Shown here piece after piece: positions 34,440 to 46,569 of a stretch of 64,000 nt of DNA. A program made the translations under genes and the position numbers. This stretch comes from Elmis aenea (lineage: Eukaryota > Arthropoda > Insecta > Coleoptera > Elmidae), in assembly GCA_947652605.1 (NCBI GenBank), contig OX393578.1:33113470-33177469 (forward strand), read 5' to 3'. Every line of letters starts with the position of its first letter. Within the stretch, counting starts at the first letter, position 1. The notes below the pieces were generated by a model that was not told the DNA's origin, did not search any database, and saw only the letters and a program-made list of their open reading frames with translations.

Positions 34440-35400
34440 ATATTGGATTGAACAATGTAAAAGGCACGTAAAATCAGGTCATTTTTGACACTTTAAAAAT
34501 ATCGCATTCGATTTTGATGATATGAGGTTTGTATAAAAACTACAATAAATATATAAAATTCACTTCTAAGGTTTGCAGCAATTCGCTTTGGACTGTTAAC
34601 CGTACATGTTTGCAAGTTTAATACATAAATCACGTTTTGTAATCGTAACCCCAAAAATTTTTAAACAGATTTTGTTATTAATTCTAGTTTTCTTTAATTT
34701 TTTACCGATGCTATCAACTGTCCTATACAGGATGTAGATTTGGATAATGCAACATAGCAGTTTCAATGGTAAAATTATAAAAATCGTATGTTATCTCCCC
34801 TAATTATTTTAGAAAAAAAGTGCAAATAGGTTTTTGTACAGAAAAAATTCTGTATCTATAAATGTAATCAACATTAATTTTTAATTTCCCAATAACTGAA
34901 AATTAAGAAAATTACTAACCGAGTTTTGACAAAAATCTGTAGTGCCTAGAATTATGCTGTGACAACTGCCCATCCTAATATCGTTTATACGTATAGGTAT
35001 ATAGGTAAATGTATTATAGATACAGAATTTTTTTCTCTACAAAAAACCTATTTGCACTTTTTTTCTAAAATAATTAGGGAAGATAACATACGATTTTTAT
35101 AATTTTACCATTGAAACTGCTATGTTGCGTTATCCAAATCTACACTCTGTATACTTAAATACAGAGAGAGAAATATATTTTCATCTAGCAGTATTGGCTT
35201 CCGACACCAATCACTGTGTAGATAGGGCACGCGCAATATAGGATAGTACATATACGGTTTCACTTTGCAATAAAATATGAAGATAAATATATTTCTGTGT
35301 GAAATGTATACGACGTGATACATTTTTTCTACACAAAATTTCGTACAAAACAAAATTAAAAAATCATCCATTATTTTATACACTTAAAGGTCAATATTTT
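34440..35400. repeat. dispersed repeat, copy 1, with foldback inserted
   Basis: The segments 34440-34725 and 35152-35250 match a diverged copy at about 55400-55740: both contain AAAACTACAATAAATATATA, then a similar CAAATATCACATTTTGTAA-type block, ATTCTAGTTT and GAAATATATTTT. The second copy lacks the foldback. Confidence 0.7.
34726..35151. mobile_element. foldback element, 426 bp, TA duplication
   Basis: The ends are TACAGGATGTAGATTTGGAT and its mirror ending CTCTGTA, with TA on each side (34724-34725, 35152-35153). Arms pair closely, for example AGTGCAAATAGGTTTTTGTA (34819) with its mirror near 35040. Confidence 0.9.
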
Positions 35401-35799
35401 GTAATCGTCCGGCGTATTTTAATAAATCAATAAATAAATAATTACACCAAGCACTTCTAATTGTATAAAATAAAAATTTTAATGCTTTTAAATTTTAAAT
35501 AATACTATTCTTGCATAATAAATCATTATACAGAACCGTCAATAAAATAAAAATAGAAGATATAGAATTTACGGAATAAAATTTTTATAGCACTCTTGTT
35601 AGTTTTTAACACTAAACGCTAGAAATTCCAACCATAAAACTGCATATAAACAAAAGCAGGTGGAGAGAACAATGTGTTCAAAATTACTATGTGACATTTC
35701 AGTCACGATACAGGCTGTTAAAATCTATTTAAACAAGAAAATTTAACATCTTGATATGACGTACCGATGTGACGATCATTTCATTTAATGACGACACTG

Positions 35800-36031
35800 T
35801 ATACGTCGAGCATAATTCTCTAATTCGTACACATTGCCACCGATACGGTGTAGTGCAATTTCAAAATCATAACAACCTTTGGAACGGCTAAGTCCAACCA
35901 TAGCCTGCCTCAAGAAATTCCGATTTGTCGTCGCTTTCATTGAGAATGTCATAAAAAACATTATCCAATTTAGATTCTCGTGATGTCATCCCGAACTGCT
36001 TCCTTTTAAAACGTCTACACGCTCTAACAGA
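35800..36031 (-). pseudogene. unrecognised coding-like stretch with a frameshift
   Basis: On the minus strand a frame open from an AAAACAG site at 36031 reads through MTSRESKLDNVFYDILNE and SDDKSEFLEAGYGWT to a stop near 35884. Shifting by one base continues as LSRSKGCYDFEIALHR and IGGNVYELENYARRIQ. The composition (acidic run, mixed codons, no long A/T strings) looks more protein-like than the surroundings. A possible donor (G|GTTGGA at 35898) would end in the phase needed for the HNF4 exon at 27977, but it is weak. I do not recognise the family. It may be a decayed gene or transposon fragment. Confidence 0.3.
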
Positions 36032-36109
36032 CTGTTTTAATTGAAACAACAATAGAGAGTTTTTAATATTTATAGTGATTGTTGTTATAGTATAGCGCAT
36101 CAGATACTA

Positions 36110-38546
36110 CCTATAAATAAACGCATTTACATTTCCTCTATTATGTAATAAGAGAGTTGCTAAACATTCAGAGCCTTTGGCAGTGGGAAGATATGTATTC
36201 ATGTATGTGCCTCTGTTTGTTTTTCTAACTAGCACAACTTGAGATTTATTTATTGTTAATGTTAGTATATTAAATGCTTGAATAAATAATGCGGCAATGT
36301 TAAATATCGCTATCTTAAATCGCCCAGAAAAGAATCAATTACTCGACTTACATTTTATTTGCGATTTCACCAAGCTTAATGCAATATTGTCATCTATAAA
36401 AAAAATATTTAAACTTTTTACTTGATTTTAGTAAACATTTCAAAAACTTTTATTTAGTTATTTATCTCCAATATTTTTGTCTGACTTTGAATTGTTTCCA
36501 TAAAAGTGGAAGCTTTTATAGTATTATTAACTAGTACTAATACAATTGCTAAATTAAAGATGATATTTACTTAAAAAAAAGTACACCAATCAAAATTATC
36601 ATACTGAAAAATTATTTAAATTCTGTTTGATGACAAGTTTCATCAACATGCTGTAAGATAATATCATAAACAATAAAATTTCATTAAAGGTATACAATCT
36701 TTTTCGTTGAAGTTCTAGTTGCGATTTAACACTAAAAAACCGACAAATGGGCCCATGTTTAAGTTAAAATTAATACAGCTCGAGCCTCTTAAGTTCGTTA
36801 TATTAATACCGTTGTGTCGTGTAAATAAACAAAGCGATACAACCAATATTTTAACAATCCGCAAATAAACAAGTTTCGACAATTGCCACCGATATTCTAT
36901 AGCTATGTTGAAATATTATAAAAGTTGTAAAATGTAACTTAAACAGACGATGATAGTTAACCTTCGAATTAAAATTAACGACATATTTATATTTTATGGC
37001 AGCCTAAAAACTGATATGAACAAATAATGTGTACAAACATCTTCAAACGTATTAAAAAGAAATATGTTTTTGAGGCAGTTATTAAAATCGTTGAAAGTAA
37101 CTTCTTGTATTCTATTTCTAAACGAATTAGAAATAAATGAGCTAAATTTTATTCTTCAAGCTTTCGCGGCCGTTGTCCAGTCGTTTTAAAAAAGATCAAA
37201 ACATCATGGTCGAGACGTCAACAGGTAACCAAAGAAGAAGCGGTTCCTAACCAGGGAACGAAGATTGTAACAAATGACTAAATCGTAGAAAAAAAAAAAC
37301 GTAAGCAAAAAATAAGATCAAAAAGTAAAAACTTCAGAACTAATTTATTTATCGTTAATATGATGCTTTGATTTTGACGAAGTACCAATAGCAGCATATC
37401 GTAATTTAGGGAAAAATAGATGGAGAGCGAGGATCTAGACGTGCAGGAAACTCATTGCTATAAAATCTGAGACAAAATCGTATTTACATAGTACAAAATC
37501 ACTCTATTGAAAAGCAATCGACTAAATGGAAATCGTGATGATGGTTTTTCACGTTCTAGGACATGGCAACTAAAGAAAAAGATACTTTTAATAAAATAGT
37601 ATTAGAACTACGATAAATAATTGGACAAAGAAGTGTTTTCACGATGTTTCAGTGACGAGTGAAACATTGGCTACCAATAGCTTTTCAATTTTAAGTGTTT
37701 AAAAATATATATACGTCGCTGAAAACGACGCTTAATACTCGATAACCGGCCCAAAAAAGTTTGTAATCATATCGTTATAAAAGCAATAGCCGGGACATGG
37801 TTTAATTCATGAGAATATATCAGACTAGAGGTCATATACTTAGAAGTTTAAGGTTAAGAAATGAATTTCAAATGACAACATGAATAAACATTTACAATAA
37901 AAACAATTGCACATACTTTCAAATAAAATTAGCATATATGCGTGCTAGACACAGGTATTATATTTTGTCTATAACATTATTTATATTTTCACATTAGTTA
38001 CATTGTTTCATAATAAGCAAATAAAAATCTAGTAAAAGACAAACAGGATTTTTTTACACACTTCACCTTGCGATGCTTCTGTAAATATGGCCAAGGATAT
38101 ACAAATAACCCGCCATAAATAAGATAATAGCGACGATTTTTGTAAAATTACTGACTGGTTACGATGTCACCAAGTAACCTCGTGATGCTATAAAGGGATA
38201 TGAGACATTTTAATAAATAATCGCTTCGAATGCGGTATTCCAGAAAACATCATCACAGTTCACTAGGATCTGCTCGTAATCAACCCGCTGAGTCAAACTG
38301 ATAACTCGAGTATCAGTGGTGTTTCTTCAGAGAAAAAATGATTTATTAACACGGGTCAGTCAATATTCGTTGGGTCATCAACGGAAAACTTGCTATTATT
38401 AATAATCTGGTGTTCCAAATGTTAATAAAAGCACAATCACTACGTCTCTTTCTTGAAACAACATGGATTTTCTCGGACGAAAAATAATTTTGATTAGACA
38501 ATTAAAAATTTATAATGATCTCTAGTGCCCTGGTAACTCACTACCA
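36110..38546. other. no confident feature
   Basis: AT-rich sequence. Around 37159 a stretch beginning CTTTCGCGGCCGTTGTCCAG resembles CTTCCGCAGCCGATGTCCAA at 59496, so a diverged dispersed repeat is likely here (about 37155-37270). No genes recognised. Confidence 0.35.
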
Positions 38547-38704
38547 GGGTCCTGTTTCTCGAAACCTACAAGCCTTGTAATTTGTAATACAAGTCCGTAG
38601 CTTAGCTACACGTGTAGTTTCCATGGAAACTAATGGAAAACTGCATGTGTAACTAAGTTACGGACTTGTATTACAAGGCTTGTAAGCTTCGAGAAACAGG
38701 ACCC
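38547..38704. mobile_element. short palindromic MITE (158 bp)
   Basis: The ends are GGGTCCTGTTTCTCGAA and inverted TTCGAGAAACAGGACCC. The arms continue through ACAAGCCTTGTAAT and GTAATACAAGTCCGTA to a centre at GTTTCCATGGAAAC. The whole element is one hairpin. The flanks show no clear duplication. Confidence 0.85.
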
Positions 38705-39078
38705 AGGTCGATAAAATTGGCTGAATATAAATGTAACAGTGTATTTTATTTACAATTACATTTTTAAGAATGATTATAGGTTACATATAATACAACGGCA
38801 ACAAAAACGCTTAGCGGTCGGTATTGTTTATGGCTTGATTAAATTGTTGCAGAAAATAACAAACCATAAACCACAATTGGATAATCACTTTATTGAACAG
38901 TTTGTAAAAATACACACCGCAAAATAACAATGCTGCAAAAGATTTAGACTGCCTACTATGTAACTTGAACTAAATATAAATTCATAATTTTATCAATGTT
39001 ACTAACCGATCGACATTTATTTATGAAATAACATAAACGTCTCAATATGTCTTACAAGTTACAACACACCGTGCATTA

Positions 39079-40151
39079 TACAGGGTGTTTCTTAAGTATT
39101 GCAAAAAATTCAGGTGGTGATTTCTTATCGAAAATTAAGGGGGGTCTTTCATATAAAATTTTTTCCTTAAACGTCTCCTTTCGGAGTTACACCCCCCTAT
39201 AGGGGAGTGGTAAAATTAGGTTTTTATTTTATTTCTCAAATTTGGATATGTGTAGGAGAATGATATTTGGTAGATTTTTTATACTTATTAAAAGGTTTCT
39301 CAAAGTAATATTTTTAATTATCTCCCACCTTCACAGGGGGCTGAAAAGTGCGACCCCTGTTGGTTTTTTTATCAGAACTTTTTGGTGAGTTTAAATTTTG
39401 CAATTAAAAATTGTTTATTTGAAAGCTTGATTTATTTAGAAACTTTTTTTATTCTTTAGTTTTTCTAGTAAAACCTACCGTTTTTGAGTAAAACATAAGA
39501 TAATTAAACATGAACCGTCAAATATTTCATTATAAAACTATTCATTTTGGTGGTTGCCATGGTTTGTTTATGTTCTTATTGGGTAGAATTATTGACGGTT
39601 GTAATTCATTTAGACGTTTACGCGGCGACAACGCTACAACGCCCGTCAATTCTATCCAACATGAACATAAACAAACCATGGCAACCACCAAAATGAATCG
39701 TTTTATATTGTAATGTTTGATGGTTCATGTTGACTTATTTTATTTTTTACTCAAAAACGGTAGGTTTTACGAGAAAAATTAAAGCATAAAAAAAGTTTCT
39801 AATGAAACAAAGATTTAAAAAAATAATTTAATTGCAAAATTTTAACCCAGAAAAATGTTCTGATAAAAAAAAACAACAGGGGTCGTACTTTTCAGCCCCC
39901 TGTGAAGGTGGGAGATGATTAAAAATAATACTATGGGAAACCTTCAGATAAGTTTAAAACAAACATCTACCAAATATCATTGTCCTACATACATACAAAT
40001 TTGAGAAATCAAATAAAAACCCAATTTTGCCGCTCACCTTTAGGGGGGTGTAACTCCGAAAGGTGACGTCTAAGGAAAACATTTCATATAAAAGACCCCT
40101 CTTAATTTTTGATAAGGAATCACTTTTGCAGTACTTAAGAAACACCCTGTA
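39079..40151. mobile_element. foldback element, 1.07 kb, TA duplication
   Basis: The left end is TACAGGGTGTTTCTTAAGTA and the right end mirrors it; TA flanks at 39077-39078 and 40152-40153. Arms of about 0.45 kb pair through GGGGTGTAACTCCGAAAGG type blocks and GTGAAGGTGGGAGATAATTA. The central hairpin (39530-39700) includes TGGTGGTTGCCATGGTTTGT and its mirror. The 67-codon open frame there is palindrome sequence. Confidence 0.9.
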
Positions 40152-42474
40152 TATGATTCACAATTGAAAATGAAATAATATGGTGAAGGTACCAAAAATA
40201 TTTAAAAAATAGAAGTATGTATATCTATACTTATTTTTTAATATTAGTAATAATATAATATTTAACTTTAAACTCATTTAAAATTCATGTATTTGTTTTA
40301 TTATCTTTATGATAGTAATTGAAAAAGTGTAAAAAATGGCTTTTGACACTGAACACTGAACGCATTCTGTGAAAACTTGTTTTAATTTTTCAATAGCTTT
40401 TTTACGATTGTCCGACTTGCTGATTTTTGAACAGCATCCATTGCAACTTCTGTAACGATATTTTTTTCTCTCGCCAAGTTTCTCAATTCATGAGCTTTTT
40501 TATCGGTCGATTTATATAACATTTTTTAGCAGAGCCGGCCATGGGATTTGCGGGGCTGTATGCAACAATAAATTCGGGGCCGAAAAAAATAAACTTTTAG
40601 TTACCCATTGAAAATAGATGTTTTCTTCAAATTTAATTTTAATTAAAAATACGTGTACAGGCAAAGGGTTAAGATGTCCCTTGTCCATCCAGGCATTGTT
40701 ATTAATTTAATTTTTGAAATGGCGAAATGACATCGGTCAAAATGACAGTTCACTGACAAATCATGTAGGTCGTAGGTGAATTTTTGTATGAAGCTGAGAG
40801 AAGAATCTCTTCAGCGGTTTATTCTGAACTGGTAAATTAGTTGATAAGGCACGATGTCGCGTGAAAGTTGTACATTTTAAATTTGCCAAAGTGAATTTCG
40901 CCTTCAACCTATATGAGAATCGATGAAGTGCAGTGACGAATCAACTTTAACGAATCGTGACTGAATCGTCGTTCATTTTGAACGGTTTATTCGTGAATTC
41001 CCCATCACTGCTTCATACTACGTGTGCCGAAAGTATAAATGATGAAACGCAATAGCTAAAGAAGTGGTAAATGAATGTGCGCCCAATTAAAATCGAAATG
41101 ACCTTTTTGCATAATCAAACACTTTCAGTACATTTATATTTAACACATAATAAATTAAATTTTACGTAATTTTATTGTTACATCCGTCATACACTCCAAA
41201 AAAATTATTAGCTGCTAAAAAGTCAAACAAAAAACTCACGTACATTAATTTATAATGCAGTAAAATGTTATGTTTCAGTAATAAATAATTGTCGACTAAT
41301 TACTCGTACCGATAGTTCACTGATGTCATGGGCAACCGCTGTGTTAAATACATTATTTCCAGGACATTTTTTTAACTTCATTTCAAGATACTGGTTGGTT
41401 CATTTAGACTTGAAGTGTCAAAACAATTAAGTTTCACAATCCTTAAACAGAATAATATTAACATACTTGTCAACGTCAAGAATTTAGGATGCTCTATCAA
41501 TGACATTTTTTACCCCGAGAAGTACCTAAATATCGCAATACTATAATGCTACGGTGCTGCAAAAAATATTTAAATGATTAAATGTAAATATAATTCAGAC
41601 AAATAATTTTTTCATGTAAATACGACAATACAAATGCTAATAATGTCTACACAGAACTTAAAAAATATTTAAATTTGCAGTCAATTTCAAATTTGAAGAA
41701 AATATTAAATTAGTGTTTAAATCTTTAGAAATGCACCTGGTGTATTTTGCAGTCTTAACACAAATTACAAGGGAAATCGTTTAATACGAAAACACGTAAA
41801 ATGAAAAATGAAATATTATTGTAGTCCCGACAAAATGCTATGTAATTTCATACGTTTTTTTTTTTAATACAAAACAAATTAAAAAACGCTTAACACGAAT
41901 ACATTCTGCAACTCAGATGCACAAAAAGTGAAAAATTCATAAATTAATCTACCTAAACAATCAAATTGCAGAAAAACTGAGCGGTATTTCGCTAAAGTTA
42001 AAATGGAATTGCTTAAAGCAGCGATGTAGGACATTCCTCGAAAACGGACATCTTAACCCTATTATAATGACAACAAAAACATTGGTGAGTTTTTTGTATA
42101 CTTCTTTTAACACAAAAAAATACATCGTCCCCATGATTTCTTGTTAAACGGTTTTTATTGTATAGAGGTCCATTTAAAAAAAAACTCTTGTATTTATCAG
42201 AAAGTGTAATGTTTTAAAGAAAAGTGTTTTTTTTTTTAATATTGCTTAAACGGTATAATAATTGTGGCTTTTTTTTCGTAACTGAGCGAAGGGATTTGGA
42301 AACCCCTTGCATACCGGACTTGTAAAACCACTACTTTTCAGATTAAGAAATGCTAATAATGAAAATACACATCTTTTCTTTTCAATCGATCGTAAGGTGT
42401 TAAATACGTATTATAATATCCACTCTAAAGCAACCTAAAAATGTAATGTCCGATTCTACCTTTTTTATTTTTAA
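40152..42474. other. repeat remnants, no gene
   Basis: Seen: a hAT-like terminus CAGAGCCGGCCATGGGATTT at about 40534 without a partner; a small inverted pair ATGAAGTGCAGTGA / TCACTGCTTCAT (40923-41015) enclosing an ACGAATC-rich core; and TTAAGATGTCC (40669) mirrored by GGACATCTTAA (to 42056), 1.4 kb apart. None is complete enough to name. Confidence 0.4.
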
Positions 42475-43994
42475 CCCTTTCGCTACGACGGTCCTATAGA
42501 CTACGTCTCCGGCGATTAAGGCGCTGTCTCCGCTAGTACACTTCGCTGAACGAAACGCCGTCTCCGCTAAAACAACCTCACTGACGATACGACACTCCGG
42601 TGTGCTCACTCTTCCATGGCGGCCGAAATCTATTTTTAACTAGGTAGAGAGCTCAAAAATCGTTTTTTTACATGAACTGGATCGCAAACTAAATATCAAA
42701 AGGGTTGTTGTTTACGATAAATAATAGAGATAGCAGTAAAGTCTAAAAATTTCCATCCTGTTCTGTGAGTAGATACCACAGTTACATTTTACCGTATTTA
42801 TCATCTGTCGCAAATATGTTTCTCGATGTACAGTAGTTTTGTGTACTGAAAACGTTTATTTTACGAAAGTCAAGTGATTTATTGTAGTGTGCAATTACTG
42901 TTATCTTAAAATTATTTGAATTAGGACAAAAATAGTAATAAATAATAGCAAAATTAAATAGTAGATACTGTTATGTTCTTGGATGCAAAACACCGCAATT
43001 AACTACGCCCAGATGGTCAAACGTAATATACCCTTCTTTGAAATTGTGATAATTCGTGTAAACAATATATGATCGTTAATATTTCAGTGAAATTTTCTTT
43101 CTCCTGTCAAATTTGCGTTTTCAACCAATCACTTATCTTAAATCTTCTAGAGACTACCAATAGGAGCATTATTACATGGTAATAATTTTACATTCCCCTG
43201 TCAGACGTTGATCCTCCTGTCAAATTTGCGTTTTCGACATAATAACAAACTCAGATTTCCTAGAAACGACCAATAAACATAATCATACACTGATAATATC
43301 CTTTTCGCAATTAACAGATTTTCATGCGTTTATTGGTAGTTTCTAAGAAAACTGAGTTTGTGATTGGTCAAAAATATTAAATTTGTAGAGGGAATTAAAT
43401 ACTTTGGTCTTGATAATTTTTTGACGAATTTCGGCGACCAGTAGTATTATAGTATTGTTAATATAGATTAAATCACACCCCTGAGGCACCACTCTGACAG
43501 TGTGTACCTGTAAAATTTGACATAACATACATTTAATTTGACAGGTAGATTAGGTGAAGGAAACTTTCTGACAAAATATAACTCGTGCATGGCAAATAAT
43601 CTATAATTTTTGACAACTCTTCACTCATTCAAGTTGAATCAGAAAAAATCACTCGTGCACTCGTGTTTTTTTTTTCAGCTCAACTTGCATTCGGGCAGAT
43701 TTACCAAAAATCGTCGATAATTTATAATGCACTTGTTATATTACTACTGATAATTTATAACACTTTGCTATATTTGCTTCAAAAACCACTCGCTTTACAT
43801 TAACGAAATGCTTTGGGTTTAATTTATAATTTGCATTTTATACCTAGGTCACTAGGTATGGAAATGTTAGCCTTGTAAAACTTCTAAATAAATTTTAAGA
43901 ATTTTTACCTGATGACATGTGTAATATGTGACAATATATCAAAACCGCATGTTAAGAATAAATGTACGGTGTTTCGCCCTTTGTAGCGAAAGGG
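42475..43994. mobile_element. piggyBac-like element flanked by TTAA (1520 bp)
   Basis: The inverted ends are CCCTTTCGCTACGACGG and GTAGCGAAAGGG. The duplicated target TTAA flanks it at 42471-42474 and 43995-43998. A TTAA target and CCC-start termini are typical of the piggyBac superfamily. The left subterminal block is CpG-rich with repeated GTCTCCGCTA and GTCTCCGGCG words. The interior contains repeated CCTGTCAAATTTGCGTTTTC (43107, 43214) and several ATTGGT/ACCAAT words, partly in inverted order. No transposase was recognised, so it is probably non-autonomous. Confidence 0.85.
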
Positions 43995-43998
43995 TTAA

Positions 43999-46337
43999 AG
44001 CTGTGAGATTAGATTAACAATGCTTGAGAAGTGTCTAAAAATTATTAATATGCTGTTTTTGTTTTTATACGTCACGACTATCTTACAGTTTTAACTAGTT
44101 CAAGTGCAGTTAATTTTAAATTATATTTAAAATAAGCTAGCCTAACATATGAAAAATAAAAGCGTGTTACTTAAAGGACTTTCTCCATACACTCAACTTC
44201 ATAGCAGTGTTGCATCTTACACACAGGGTTATATTATATTTGCGATTCATGTAAGGCGATCAATGGGCACTGTTTTTAGGTAACCCAACGTGTAGGAGCT
44301 CTTAATTTATTCTAAACGATAAAACAGTTGAATAAATAACCGGTAAGGAATGTCGTCTCGTTGATGAATCGGAAATCCCTCCCAAATTAAGTAATTGACG
44401 AACATAACCTTCAAATTTCTTTTTACGATCTTCACTCTTTTCATTCATTTTTTATCCATTCAAATGATTATGTAAATAAAACAATAAAAAAATCTTTGCG
44501 TGTATAATAACAAATATTAAATACATACACGTGTATGGGGAAGCACATTCAAGGTTGTTTATCGGTAATTATAACCTAAAGGTATATTTTTGTGTCAATA
44601 AACATGTACTATTTAAAAATATATTTAGCCAGGGTCGCGGTCATCGTTACGGAGCAGATGTACGTAATGGTTTCAAACGATAAATCTGAATGTAAGTACG
44701 TACTATGCAAGGAATTTTTGCTTCTCTAAAATTTTTACAATAAAAATAGAATCAGCCAGACTTAGGTATTTTAATCTTGCTGTGTTTTAACATAACAGGA
44801 CAAACCTAAAAGAATTACGTGTCCCCAACATTTATGTGTAGTTTGCAATCATTTTATCATCACCTACATATATATTTTTAGGCAAATTAATTTAATTTTG
44901 ACAACATTATCTCTCTGGAAAACGGGATAAATGAATAAACAGATTTTCAATAATTAACATTTTACAAGAGTGTTGACCCAGACACTATTAAATTTATGTA
45001 TAAATGTTTCAGAACCCATTTCCTAAGGCCTTTAAGAAATTTATTCCCTTAGGCTTGTCAAAATATCAACAAATTGCACAATATTGCAATAAAAATGTTT
45101 GGGTATATTGAAACAGTCGTAAAATAGTAGTAGTATTACAAACGTGGCTGTTAAAAAAATATATTAACCCACTAAATTGAGAAAATTTTGTCTTGAATGT
45201 AACAGTAATTTCTAAATCAAAATACTTTGCAGTTTAGATCATTATTTATTTCATAATCAGCAAACAACGTTCTGACCGTTAAAACATTTCTTATAACAAA
45301 CCAACATTACATATTCAATCGTTTTGAATAATCTTGTAACGTAAAACTTCAAATTGTACATTGAAATTCACTATTGAAATCTACAATTTTGTTAATTAAA
45401 AATGGTTTAAATCATTTACTTTTATTAATATCTACATATAATAACTTAAAAATGTCTCTCACTGACTTAAAACGACCTTAGCATTTTTTTAAAAACATTA
45501 TTAGATAATTATTTTCAGAGTAAAATATCTTGCACATTCCACATTCTCTACACACTTTTAAGAATGTGTATTTCCATACATGTCTAAAATATGTGAAATA
45601 CATTTAATTTGTTTATACATTAAATATTTAACCAATTATTAAAAATTTTGTGCTTCAACTCCCTTTAAATTAATAAAAACTCCGATAATAATTACTATCA
45701 ATTAACAAAGCATTTGCTTAATCCAGACACAATTAATGTACTTAGTTTATCAATTTAGACAAATAGGTCAAACATGTAGGTCGACGGCCGGTCTTGGCTA
45801 ATTTGTCTGTAACGATTATAAAAATTAAGTAAAAATCCGGTTGCTTATCTGGTTCTTGTACTTATTAAATGTATTCATAGCTACATAAACCAATGCGTGT
45901 TAATTCGAAAGAGTTGGGACATCAGCAATAAAAATGTTTGACGCCAGTAAAATATTTGCGATAACACAAATTTAGCGAGTGAAATTCATTAAACTCATAC
46001 CTACACGTGGAAATTTATTTATGTTTATGTAATGAAAATGCAACATATTGGAAAAAAATCAGCTAAATCACATTCTTAACTCACATTACTAAATTTACTG
46101 TTATTATGATATACTATTTTAAGTTAGGATTAACAAATTTATTAAAAAGCAGAAATTACTATTTTAAATTTTGTTTGACGTACATATGAAATATGATAGT
46201 CAACTTTGATTAGCTGTATATGTTTCAAATATTAATATAAAATATATTATATAAAGTAAATCAATATGGGTATAATAATAATAATTTAAAAATAGTAATG
46301 CTTAAATAGGTCAATTAAATTAAATTAAATCGTAACA
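43999..46337. other. no feature seen
   Basis: AT-rich, no repeats, exons or RNA genes recognised. Confidence 0.35.
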
Positions 46338-46569
46338 TACAGGGTGTGTATAAATTAGCGGAAGCGCTACACGTGACGATGTTCTTCGTAAAATTGTAAG
46401 TCGAAAATCTTGATACAAAAATGTTGTACCATGCTTGCTGTGTCTGCACGAGGTCCTCAAAGTTTTGACATTCAGTCTTTTAATAAGCATTATTATTTAT
46501 TTGTTAATGAAAAATTTTACGAAGAACATTGCCACGTGTAGCGCTTCCGCCAATTTATACACACCCAAT
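46338..46569. mobile_element. foldback family A, short internal-deletion copy
   Basis: The left end is TACAGGGTGTGTATAAATTA, then GCGGAAGCGCTACACGTG. The right arm has GCCACGTGTAGCGCTTCCGC and ends ACACACCC, after which the terminus is mutated. It is only about 230 bp, against 633-688 bp in the other two copies, so most of the middle is gone. Confidence 0.85.

Noticed and set aside
39510..39713. 67-codon open frame
   Set aside because: It is the central hairpin of the foldback at 39079-40151.
40669..42056. Second piggyBac-like element bounded by TTAA
   Set aside because: TTAAGATGTCC and its mirror are only about 10 bases and do not begin with the usual CC; too weak to call.
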